NCBI GenBank assembly: GCA_016176555.1
Contig: JACOWY010000024.1
Span: 1 to 34,962, forward strand
Length of the DNA stretch: 34,962 nt
From: Candidatus Chisholmbacteria bacterium
GTDB taxonomy: Bacteria; Patescibacteriota; Microgenomatia; UBA1400; JACOWY01
Direction of reading: 5' to 3'
Both the position numbers and the translations under genes were made by a program. The notes beneath the pieces are model-generated. The model did no database searches, was not told the DNA's origin, and saw only the letters and a program-made list of their open reading frames with translations. Below, piece after piece: positions 17,746 to 25,135 of the stretch (positions are counted from its first letter, which is position 1; each line of letters starts with the position of its first letter).

Positions 17746-18474
17746 TTAACTCAGATTAGTAAATTGAGCGAGTGTTTTGGCGAAGAGAGAATTTTCGGCG
17801 GCGAGGTTTTCCATATCGTGGAGAGCAGTGTTGGCGACTTGATCTGGGGTAAGGTGAGTAGTGTCGATGACGACGTCGTTGTGTCTGCTAAAGAATTCGA
17901 CCGTAGCAGGATAATTATCTGCTGGGGGGATGGCTAAGTCGTAGTCTCGATTAAAACGGTAAACATTATTGCCGGTGCGATCTAAGTTTTTCTTTACTAA
18001 ATCTTCGACCCTTAGAACTACAGGTTCATTGGCTTCTACCATGCGATGGTGAATTCTTTCTGCGCAAACAGTAGGAACGCCGTGAAGATAGATACCCAAT
18101 GAGAAGGGAAAGAAGCCAGGTTGGGAAAAGCGACCTTGGACAATGCGGAAGAGGTGGGAGTCAATGAGAAGGGCCCGTTTCTGTGCGCTTAGTTCTGCAG
18201 TGTACCGGTCCGGGTACATCGTTTGGTCTTCATTGTGTTGACTTTGAAAATCTAGGAGGGCTGCCTCGTCGGTCGTGGTTGCGGCAGCCCTTTGTTGCAT
18301 CATCCAATCACGGACGAAGTCACCGACTGAAAAATAATCGATACCAAATGTACTGGCTAGTTCCCGGCCGAGAGTGCCTTTGCCGGTACCTGCTACGCCG
18401 CTGACGATTATGGTGAGGCCGTTAGGTTTTTGGTTTGGCTCGGGTTCGGACTTTAGAGTGAATATTTCTGCCAT
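17746..18474 (-). CDS. Cytidylate-kinase-like P-loop kinase
   Basis: IIVSGVAGTGKGTLGRELASTFGIDYFSVGDFVRDWM. Confidence 0.7.
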   Translation of the reverse strand: MAEIFTLKSEPEPNQKPNGLTIIVSGVAGTGKGTLGRELASTFGIDYFSVGDFVRDWMMQQRAAATTTDEAALLDFQSQHNEDQTMYPDRYTAELSAQKRALLIDSHLFRIVQGRFSQPGFFPFSLGIYLHGVPTVCAERIHHRMVEANEPVVLRVEDLVKKNLDRTGNNVYRFNRDYDLAIPPADNYPATVEFFSRHNDVVIDTTHLTPDQVANTALHDMENLAAENSLFAKTLAQFTNLS

Positions 18475-18529
18475 GCGGGCGTATCTTACTCTAAGAGAGG
18501 TTTGATGTGAATGTTGTTACAATGAGCTG

Positions 18530-19396
18530 ATGAATGCCGTTGTTTTTGATGGCAATGCCTATGCGGCGGAAAAAGAGCGAGAGTTGAGAGAGTTAGTGGC
18601 AAAATTAGGTAGGCCGTTGAAGTTAGTCAGCGTTGTCATCGGTGATGATCCGGCGAGTCATTTGTATGTGCGGCTGAAAGGAGAAGCAGCTCAAAGGATG
18701 GGAATTCAATTCGACAAAGTCGAATGGCACATAGCACATAGCACATGGCACATAGATCAGTTAGTAGAGAAAATAAGAGTTTTTAATGCGGATCCAACAG
18801 TCACAGGAGTGATGGTGCAGTTGCCGTTGCCTTTAGAAATTAGAGAGCGGACGGTAGAGGTGTTGGATGCGATTGAGCCCAAAAAAGACGTGGATGGTTT
18901 GACGTCGACAAATCTTCGATTAATTCAAGAGGGTGAACCACGAGTGCTGCCAGCGACGGTGAAGGCGGTGGTGAGCATCCTGGAATCAGTAATCAGTAAT
19001 CGGCAATCAGTAATCAGTGAATATTTAACAGGAAAGAACGTAGTGGTGGTGGGGAGGAGTAGAGTGTTGGGGCAGCCGTTGGCGGCGGAACTTAGGCGGC
19101 TTGGCGGCGAAGTGACGGTGGCGCATACGCAGACACCTGATTTGAAGTCGGTGACAAGAGAGGCAGAAGTTCTGGTGTCAGCTACAGGGAAGGCGGGTTT
19201 GATTACTGGTGAGATGGTTAGAGATGGGGCGGTGGTGATTGATGTGGGTGAGCCAAAGGGAGATGTGGAGTTTGCCAGCGTCAAGGAGAAAGCCTCATTT
19301 ATTACGCCGGTTCCCGGGGGTGTGGGGCCAATGACAGTGGTGAGTCTGCTGGAGAATGTGGTTGAGGCTGCGGCAGCAACATATCATAAATCATAG
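18530..19396 (+). CDS. folD: Bifunctional methylenetetrahydrofolate dehydrogenase/cyclohydrolase
   Basis: VIGDDPASHLYVRLK, GVMVQLPLP, KDVDGLTSTNL, VVVVGRSRVLGQPLAAEL, DVGEPKGDVEF, PVPGGVGPMTVVSLLENV. Confidence 0.95.
   Translation: MNAVVFDGNAYAAEKERELRELVAKLGRPLKLVSVVIGDDPASHLYVRLKGEAAQRMGIQFDKVEWHIAHSTWHIDQLVEKIRVFNADPTVTGVMVQLPLPLEIRERTVEVLDAIEPKKDVDGLTSTNLRLIQEGEPRVLPATVKAVVSILESVISNRQSVISEYLTGKNVVVVGRSRVLGQPLAAELRRLGGEVTVAHTQTPDLKSVTREAEVLVSATGKAGLITGEMVRDGAVVIDVGEPKGDVEFASVKEKASFITPVPGGVGPMTVVSLLENVVEAAAATYHKS
18724..18758 (+). repeat. Short tandem repeat inside folD (GGCACATAGCACATAGCACATGGCACATAG)
   Basis: Direct inspection; encodes WHIAHSTWHID. Confidence 0.8.
18983..19020 (+). repeat. 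7-bp tandem repeat inside folD (AATCAGT x5, one degenerate)
   Basis: aatcagtaatcagtaatcggcaatcagtaatcagt; encodes SVISNRQSVIS. Confidence 0.85.
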
Positions 19397-19490
19397 ATCA
19401 GATATCATATCAGGACACCTCCCAGGTGTAAGCAATTCTCACCTGGGAGGTGGTAAATATGATTTATGATATCTGGTTTATGATATACTA
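19380..19490. repeat. Family B repeats in inverted arrangement around palindromic element R2
   Basis: ATCATAAATCATAGATC left, ATGATTTATGATATCTGGTTTATGAT right, palindrome between. Confidence 0.75.
19409..19454 (+). repeat. 46-bp palindromic element R2 (CACCTCCCAGGTG...CACCTGGGAGGTG)
   Basis: Exact reverse complement of 24632-24677 by eye. Confidence 0.9.
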
Positions 19491-19559
19491 TCGAGATCTC
19501 GCACACCGATACCCGTCTCCTGATTTTCAGAGGTTCGGTGGAGGATTTAAGGAGACACG

Positions 19560-20348
19560 ATGAAGACAAGCGAAAAAGCTAGTGCAAATTTTGTAGTTCC
19601 CCTAGAGGAATTGTTGGAAGCAGGGTCTCATTTTGGGCACCAATCAAAGCGGTGGAATCCCAAAATGAAAGAGTATTTATATACCGTGCGGGGTGGGGTG
19701 CACATTTTTGATTTGGTCAAGACGGCGGAGAAGCTCAAGGAAGCGGGTGATTACCTCCGGGATTTAGCGGCCAAGGGTGGCTCGATTGTGTTTGTGGGCA
19801 CCAAAAGGCAAGCACAAGAGATCATTAAGGAAGAGGCACAAAAAGCCGGAGCTTATTTTATCGCCGAGCGGTGGCTCGGGGGCATTATCACCAATTGGGA
19901 AGAGATATCCAAGCGCTTAAGGCACCTAGAGGAAACCAAAGTAAAGAAAGAAGCGGGAGAATTTAAAAAATACACCAAGAAAGAAAACGTGCTCATCGAT
20001 CGGGAGATCGTGAAGTTGACCCGGTTCTTGGGTGGTTTGACTGGCCTTAAGGCGGTGCCGGATGCAATTGTAGTGGTGGATGTAACCCGAGAGATAGCGG
20101 CGGTGAGAGAAGCGAAACTTCGAGGAGTGACGGTAGTGGCGATAGTGGATAGCAATGCTGATCCTGACTTTGCGGACTATGTCATCCCGGCTAACGACGA
20201 CGCGGTGCGGTCGATTAAGCTCGTTGTGGCAGCATTGGCAAAGGCGGTGGCGGAGGGGAAAGCGATGGGAGAGAAGAAGGGGAAGAGAAGTACGGAAGGT
20301 ACGGAAAGTATCAGAAGTAAGAAAAATATCATAAATCATAAATCATAA
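19560..20348 (+). CDS. rpsB: 30S ribosomal protein S2 with repeat-derived C-terminal tail
   Basis: EAGSHFGHQSKRWNPKMKEYL, FVGTKRQAQEII, ERWLGGIITNW; tail KRSTEGTESIRSKKNIINHKS from repeats. Confidence 0.96.
   Translation: MKTSEKASANFVVPLEELLEAGSHFGHQSKRWNPKMKEYLYTVRGGVHIFDLVKTAEKLKEAGDYLRDLAAKGGSIVFVGTKRQAQEIIKEEAQKAGAYFIAERWLGGIITNWEEISKRLRHLEETKVKKEAGEFKKYTKKENVLIDREIVKLTRFLGGLTGLKAVPDAIVVVDVTREIAAVREAKLRGVTVVAIVDSNADPDFADYVIPANDDAVRSIKLVVAALAKAVAEGKAMGEKKGKRSTEGTESIRSKKNIINHKS
20290..20319 (+). repeat. 9-bp tandem repeat (family A) in the rpsB 3' end
   Basis: GTACGGAAG GTACGGAAA GTATCAGAA GTA. Confidence 0.85.
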
Positions 20349-20357
20349 ATCATATAG
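20326..20357 (+). repeat. Short-period repeat family B overlapping the rpsB stop
   Basis: aatatcataaatcataaatcataaatcatat. Confidence 0.8.
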
Positions 20358-20367
20358 AGACCAACTT

Positions 20368-20826
20368 ATGACGACAATGGATGAGATTAAGAGACTACGC
20401 GAAAAGACAGGTGCTGGGGTGATGGATGCCAAGCGGGCACTTGAAGAAGCGAGTGGCGACATGACCAAGGCAGAAGAGATAATTCGGCAAAAAGGATTAG
20501 CCAAGGCGGAGAAGAAGGCAGGCCGGGAAACCAAAGAAGGTTTGGTCTACGCCTATGTCCACCACGACGGTAGAAGCGGAGCCATGGTGGAATTGCAGTG
20601 TGAGACGGATTTTGTGGCCCGCTCCGATGCGTTTAAAGATTTAGCCAAAGAGCTCGCCATGCAAGTGGTGAGCATGGAGCCTAAGGACACTGAGGAGTTT
20701 TTGGGGCAAGAGTATATTCGCGATCCGCAGCTGACGGTTAAAGATGTGATTGCTGCTGTGGTAGGTAAAGTTGGGGAGAATATCAAACTGAAGCGGTTTG
20801 TACGGTTGGGGTTGGGAGAAGAATAA
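20368..20826 (+). CDS. tsf: Elongation factor Ts (short form)
   Basis: IKRLREKTGAGVMDAKRALEE, KGLAKAEKKAGRETKEGLVY, ELQCETDFVARSDAFK. Confidence 0.95.
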   Translation: MTTMDEIKRLREKTGAGVMDAKRALEEASGDMTKAEEIIRQKGLAKAEKKAGRETKEGLVYAYVHHDGRSGAMVELQCETDFVARSDAFKDLAKELAMQVVSMEPKDTEEFLGQEYIRDPQLTVKDVIAAVVGKVGENIKLKRFVRLGLGEE

Positions 20827-20830
20827 GTTT

Positions 20831-21226
20831 TTACTGATTTTGCTGGTCAAGTAATTCTTTCAGCAGCCCGAGAAAGACGAGTCCATTAATTCTCTCAGCT
20901 CCCAGATCAATGTCAGTTATAAGAGCATCAAACTCTAAGGCTCCAGCGCCAACTTGTTTGAGGACGTCTTCGCAGTTTGAGAATGGGAGAACAGTTGCGC
21001 CTCGTGAGGAAAGAAAGTCTCCATGCAAATCAAGATTGTCTGGATCGTCGTCGATAAGGACTACAGTTTTTCCAACTAACGTTTCATACCACCCTATCAA
21101 GTCTTCAGTTTTTTGTTTCCTGAAGAAATGTTTAGCCCCGGCCCTAGTTGCTTTAGCTTGATAGTCAGCCTCTTCATCGGGGTAGACTGCGCTATAGACA
21201 GTAATATCTAGTTGTTCGAATTTCAT
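20831..21226 (-). CDS. Receiver (REC)-like protein with apparently permuted secondary-structure order
   Basis: N-terminal ITVYSAVYPDEEADYQAKATRAGAKHFFRK (REC second half) then KTVVLIDDDPDNLDLH...ALITDIDLG (REC first half); start could be TTG 21280. Confidence 0.7.
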   Translation of the reverse strand: MKFEQLDITVYSAVYPDEEADYQAKATRAGAKHFFRKQKTEDLIGWYETLVGKTVVLIDDDPDNLDLHGDFLSSRGATVLPFSNCEDVLKQVGAGALEFDALITDIDLGAERINGLVFLGLLKELLDQQNQ

Positions 21227-21293
21227 GGTAAACGCTGATTTTACACCAAAAGACTGTTTTCGCAAGATATATCGTTGCAAACGAAGCTAGAGG

Positions 21294-21875
21294 TTGTTAG
21301 ACTTCAGCCAGTATATGCAAGAGATTTTGGATAAGGCCAGGGGTGATTTTGAGAGGGTCATAGCCGTGCTCAATGATGACCTTTCCACGGTGAAGACGGG
21401 AAGAGCGAAGCCCTCACTCGTCGAAAAAGTGATGGTGGAGGCGTATGAAGGGCAGCCGCGAATGGCTTTAGTGGAACTGGCGACGATTTCCGCGCCTGAT
21501 CCACAGACACTCGTGATTCAGCCGTGGGATCGGTCGATTTTAGAAAAAATAGAAAAGGCCATCTCGATATCGAGTTTGCAGCTTCATCCCGTGGTTGATG
21601 GTGACATGGTGCGGATTAGTATTCCGCCTTTGACGGAGGAACGCAGAGTTGATTTGGTGAAGCTGACCAAACAAAAACTGGAAAGCGGGCGGGTGCTCTT
21701 GCGGCAAGCGCGGGGGGAGATTCGCGACGAGATTGAGGCCAAGAAAGGCCAGCCGGGGGTGTCGGAGGACGACATTCATGAAGGCTTTAAAAAGCTCGAT
21801 GAGCTGACAGATGAGTTTATGAAAAAGATTGAAGAGGTTGGGGTAGCGAAAGAAAAAGAGCTGATGACCATGTGA
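21294..21875 (+). CDS. frr: Ribosome recycling factor (start may be ATG 21315)
   Basis: LSTVKTGRAKPSLVEKV, ISAPDPQTLVIQPWD, IRISIPPLTEERR-like segment. Confidence 0.94.
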   Translation: MLDFSQYMQEILDKARGDFERVIAVLNDDLSTVKTGRAKPSLVEKVMVEAYEGQPRMALVELATISAPDPQTLVIQPWDRSILEKIEKAISISSLQLHPVVDGDMVRISIPPLTEERRVDLVKLTKQKLESGRVLLRQARGEIRDEIEAKKGQPGVSEDDIHEGFKKLDELTDEFMKKIEEVGVAKEKELMTM

Positions 21876-21894
21876 TGGAGTAAAGAAAGTAAAG

Positions 21895-21907
21895 AAAGTT
21901 CAACTTT
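21895..21907. repeat. AAAGTTCAACTTT palindrome downstream of the RAYT-like gene
   Basis: Same 13-mer at 22652-22664 and 8444-8456. Confidence 0.8.
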
Positions 21908-22619
21908 ATTCGGATTGATCTATCAATTCTTTTGGATTTAATACTTCGTTAGTATTTGTTTGAGAGAGAACGAAGTTGCCATAGCTTTCAGGAGAGGAAA
22001 ATTCTCCCAAGATAGGTTGTGGGTTGCAAAAGTAGCTGGTATCGAAGGTAAATCCTGGTTTGAAAGTAAAGGGGGCGGGTTTACCGAGATACTGAGGATA
22101 GGTTGACCAGAGGTAGTTAACGAGATGAAGGGGGTTGATGTTTGTTTTGGAACTTTTGACTGGGTTGGAGTGGATATAGCCTGAGAGATGCAGGTTTTGC
22201 GGATCCGACATAATGATAACGGTTTTGACAGTAGAGGACATTAGGCGGCCTTCGCGCTGATGGCGAGTATTGAAGTATTTGGTGTAACTGCCTATAAGTC
22301 TTCTGAAGACATGAGTGTTGATGCGAGGGGCGGGGAGTTGAAGGTGAAGATGAAAGTGGTTGGGCATCAATATAGCGGACAGAATGTTGAGGATTGGTTT
22401 TCCGTACCGTTTATTTAGTGCCAGAAGGGTGAAATCCTCTGGTGTCAAATGGCCTTTATCAATTTGCTCAATGAAGACAGACATGCTTGGTGATTGGGGG
22501 CGGATAGAAAGGGTAAGAGCTAGCAAGAAGCGAACGCGGTCATGATCGTCGAGGAAAATCAAGCGTTTGTCCACCCCGCGGGCGTATGCATGTAGATAAT
22601 AATCGAGATGTTTAGACAT
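21906..22619 (-). CDS. REP-associated tyrosine transposase-like protein (Y1_Tnp / IS200-like fold)
   Basis: ILMPNHFHLHLQLP (HUH-type motif), IGSYTKYFNTRHQREGRLM (Tyr motif), SGYIHSNPVKS. Confidence 0.85.
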   Translation of the reverse strand: MSKHLDYYLHAYARGVDKRLIFLDDHDRVRFLLALTLSIRPQSPSMSVFIEQIDKGHLTPEDFTLLALNKRYGKPILNILSAILMPNHFHLHLQLPAPRINTHVFRRLIGSYTKYFNTRHQREGRLMSSTVKTVIIMSDPQNLHLSGYIHSNPVKSSKTNINPLHLVNYLWSTYPQYLGKPAPFTFKPGFTFDTSYFCNPQPILGEFSSPESYGNFVLSQTNTNEVLNPKELIDQSE

Positions 22620-22651
22620 AAATTTATTTTAGGCTGTATATAGCTCTAAGT

Positions 22652-22664
22652 AAAGTTCAACTTT
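22652..22664. repeat. AAAGTTCAACTTT palindrome on the other side of the RAYT-like gene
   Basis: Direct inspection. Confidence 0.8.
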
Positions 22665-23442
22665 GTTTTAAGAGCCAGGAAAGAAGTTTTTTCCAGGAGT
22701 TTTGAATTGCTTTTTCGCCCAAAACCTCGACAGTCAAAAAACCAGTGTAAGTTTTGGCTTTAACTGCGTTGACTAACTGCTCTAGGTTGATTTCCCCGAG
22801 GCCGAATTCAAGATGGTCGCCGCCTGCTCTAGTGCCGTCGACGAGGTGGATATTTTTTATCTGGTGGTGATGTTGGTTAAAAATCCTGGTGGGATTTTCG
22901 ATTTGACGCCAAGCATGGCCAGTGTCGAGAGTTAAGGGAATGGTGGGAAAGATTTTGGCGAGGGTGGTTGTATTGAATGCCGAAAGGCGGACGCTGTGGC
23001 CGGGAGGGAGGTTTTCAATAGCAAGTTGGGGTTTGATTTCAGAAATTAGGGGGAACAGCTCTTTTTTTAGAGTAGTGGTGACCGCTGCTACTGAATGGAA
23101 GAAAGGGTAGTTGCCAAGGTGGAAGGTGATGAGTTCGGCTTTTAGTCTTTTGGCGAGAGCGGCAGTGTCTTTGAGGGTCCGATAGGCGGCGGCACGAAGG
23201 TGTCGGTTAGGTGAGACAAACGAGGTTTCGATAAAAGGGGCATGGACAAGGTGCCGATAGGTAGCGAGATTAGTATTGAGCCAAATAACGTCTTCATTTT
23301 TGAGGGGTAGCGACTCGAGCCAGATTTCGATGTGGTCGACTTTGGGGAGTGCCTTGATGAAGCGAAGCTGTCTTTCCCAATCGTTGCGATTGTGATTCAG
23401 GAGGTTAAAGAAAACTCCTTTAGAAGGAAGAACCTTTTGCAT
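22657..23442 (-). CDS. TIM-barrel protein (AP endonuclease 2 / sugar phosphate isomerase-epimerase family)
   Basis: LITFHLGNYPFF, LAIENLPPG, LTLDTGHAW, IKNIHLVDGTRAGGDHLEFGLGEINLEQLV. Confidence 0.8.
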   Translation of the reverse strand: MQKVLPSKGVFFNLLNHNRNDWERQLRFIKALPKVDHIEIWLESLPLKNEDVIWLNTNLATYRHLVHAPFIETSFVSPNRHLRAAAYRTLKDTAALAKRLKAELITFHLGNYPFFHSVAAVTTTLKKELFPLISEIKPQLAIENLPPGHSVRLSAFNTTTLAKIFPTIPLTLDTGHAWRQIENPTRIFNQHHHQIKNIHLVDGTRAGGDHLEFGLGEINLEQLVNAVKAKTYTGFLTVEVLGEKAIQNSWKKLLSWLLKQS

Positions 23443-23456
23443 GTTAGAATTCTAGC

Positions 23457-24602
23457 ATGACGTTTTTGATTTTCTTGATTGTGCTTTCTCTTCTAGTCAT
23501 GGTGCATGAGCTGGGGCACTTTATTTCCGCCAAGAAGAGCGGCATCCTGATAGAGGAATTTGGCTTTGGGTTGCCTCCCCGGATTTGGGGCAAGAAAATT
23601 GGGGAGACAATTTACAGTCTGAATCTTTTGCCGATTGGAGGCTTTGTGAAGCTGTTTGGGGAAGAGCAGCATGAAGTACAAAATGTACAAGAAGTACAAA
23701 AGGTACAAGAGGTAGGTGTTGAACGAGCCTTTTTTCAAAAACCACGTGGGGTGAGAGCGGTGATTTTGACTGCTGGGGTGGCGATGAACTTCCTTTTGGG
23801 GGTGCTATTATTTTCGATAATTTATAGCATTAGCGGCGTGCCGGCGGAAACTGACGAGGTGCGGATAGTTGAGGTAGTACCGGGGAGTCCGGCAGCAGAG
23901 ATGGGACTTACAGCTGGGGAAGAAGTGTATTCTGTCAATGGCGAGGAAGTGATATCGACCAACCAATTTGTGACATTGATAAGCGAGAAGGCAGGAAAAG
24001 AGCTAGAGCTTTTAGTGGGAGAGCCAGATTTGCAGGCGTACGGACGAATAGTGACGGTAACGCCGCGGGAGAACCCGCCCGAAGGCGAAGGGGCATTGGG
24101 GGTGGTGGTGAGCAATGTACAGCTGACCCATTACCCTTTTTGGCAAATGCCGTTTAGAGGCGCGTGGTTTGGATTGCAAGAAGCGTTTGCTTGGGGAATG
24201 ACGATTATTGGGGGGCTCTTTGTGATGGTGAGGGACTTACTGTTTGCGGGAGTGGTGCCGCAGGACGTGGCGGGGCCGGTGGGGATTTTTCAATTGACGG
24301 GGACGGTGGCCCAAGCGGGGATTTTGCCGCTTCTCCAATTTGTGGGAGTCTTGTCGGTGAATTTAGCTGTCTTGAATCTTTTGCCCCTTCCGGCATTGGA
24401 TGGGGGGAGGCTGGCGTTTTTGGGGTTTGAGGCTTTGACGGGGAGAAGGGTGCACGCGCGAGTGGAACAGTGGGTGCACGCAGCGGGGATGGCGCTATTA
24501 TTGTTTTTAATGCTCTTGGTGACCCTAAATGACGTGGTGCGGATTACGGGAGCCGGGACAGTGTGGGGATTGTTTGAAAAGGTGGCGGGGCTTTTGGGCT
24601 AG
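23457..24602 (+). CDS. rseP: Site-2 protease / membrane zinc metalloprotease with PDZ domain
   Basis: HELGHFISAKKSG, GGFVKLFGE, PDZ region, NLLPLPALDGGRL. Confidence 0.93.
   Translation: MTFLIFLIVLSLLVMVHELGHFISAKKSGILIEEFGFGLPPRIWGKKIGETIYSLNLLPIGGFVKLFGEEQHEVQNVQEVQKVQEVGVERAFFQKPRGVRAVILTAGVAMNFLLGVLLFSIIYSISGVPAETDEVRIVEVVPGSPAAEMGLTAGEEVYSVNGEEVISTNQFVTLISEKAGKELELLVGEPDLQAYGRIVTVTPRENPPEGEGALGVVVSNVQLTHYPFWQMPFRGAWFGLQEAFAWGMTIIGGLFVMVRDLLFAGVVPQDVAGPVGIFQLTGTVAQAGILPLLQFVGVLSVNLAVLNLLPLPALDGGRLAFLGFEALTGRRVHARVEQWVHAAGMALLLFLMLLVTLNDVVRITGAGTVWGLFEKVAGLLG
23676..23714 (+). repeat. 9-bp tandem repeat (family A) inside rseP
   Basis: GTACAAAAT GTACAAGAA GTACAAAAG GTACAAGAG GTA; encodes VQNVQEVQKVQEV. 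Confidence 0.9.
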
Positions 24603-24631
24603 CCAGGTCCGAGAGCGGACTTGGCTTGTTG

Positions 24632-24677
24632 ACCACCTCCCAGGTGAGAATTGCTTACACCTGGGAGGTGTCCTGAT
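24632..24677 (-). repeat. 46-bp palindromic element R2, second copy
   Basis: Exact reverse complement of 19409-19454. Confidence 0.9.
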
Positions 24678-24707
24678 CGGGGTGGGTATCTATAGTGCCA
24701 GGAGGTT

Positions 24708-25005
24708 TACAGTATCACGGGGTTTACAGTCTCAAAGGTGAGACTGTAAGCTCTCCTTTTGAAGCTAAATTTGACACTGTAGCCCTTCGCATTGAGACTA
24801 TAGTGAGACTGTAGCTTTTGGGTTGAGACTGTAGGCTTTGGGTTTGAAGCTAAATCTGACACTGTAGCTCTTTAATTTGACACTGTAGTGACACTGTAGC
24901 CTCTCGCATTGACACTGTAGTGACACTGTAACTACTGTTTTTGAAGCTAACTCTGGCACTGTCGGCTGGGGGGTTGGCACTATAGTGACACTAGAGACTG
25001 AGAAT
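24708..25005 (+). repeat. Compound repeat array: GACACTGTAGTGACACTGTAG submotifs in higher-order units starting TTTGAAGCTAA
   Basis: TTTGAAGCTAAATYTGACACTGTAGC-like units near 24758, 24843 and 24940. Confidence 0.85.
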
Positions 25006-25015
25006 TTTTGGGTTA

Positions 25016-25021
25016 TATAAT
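25016..25021 (+). promoter_or_regulatory. Candidate -10 box (TATAAT) upstream of proS
   Basis: ggttaTATAATactttt; -35 not convincing. Confidence 0.4.
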
Positions 25022-25028
25022 ACTTTTA

Positions 25029-25084
25029 CACTCCGGGAGTGAAACCCAAATCTGAGTTAAAATAAGAGTTTCACTCCCGGAGTG
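25029..25084 (-). repeat. Palindromic element R1, second copy, inverted relative to 7670
   Basis: cactccgggagtgaaacccaaatctgagttaaaataagagtttcactcccggagtg. Confidence 0.85.
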
Positions 25085-25135
25085 GGAGGCTACGGGTTTA
25101 CACGAGAGAGTCTATATTAGATACTTAAGAAATAT

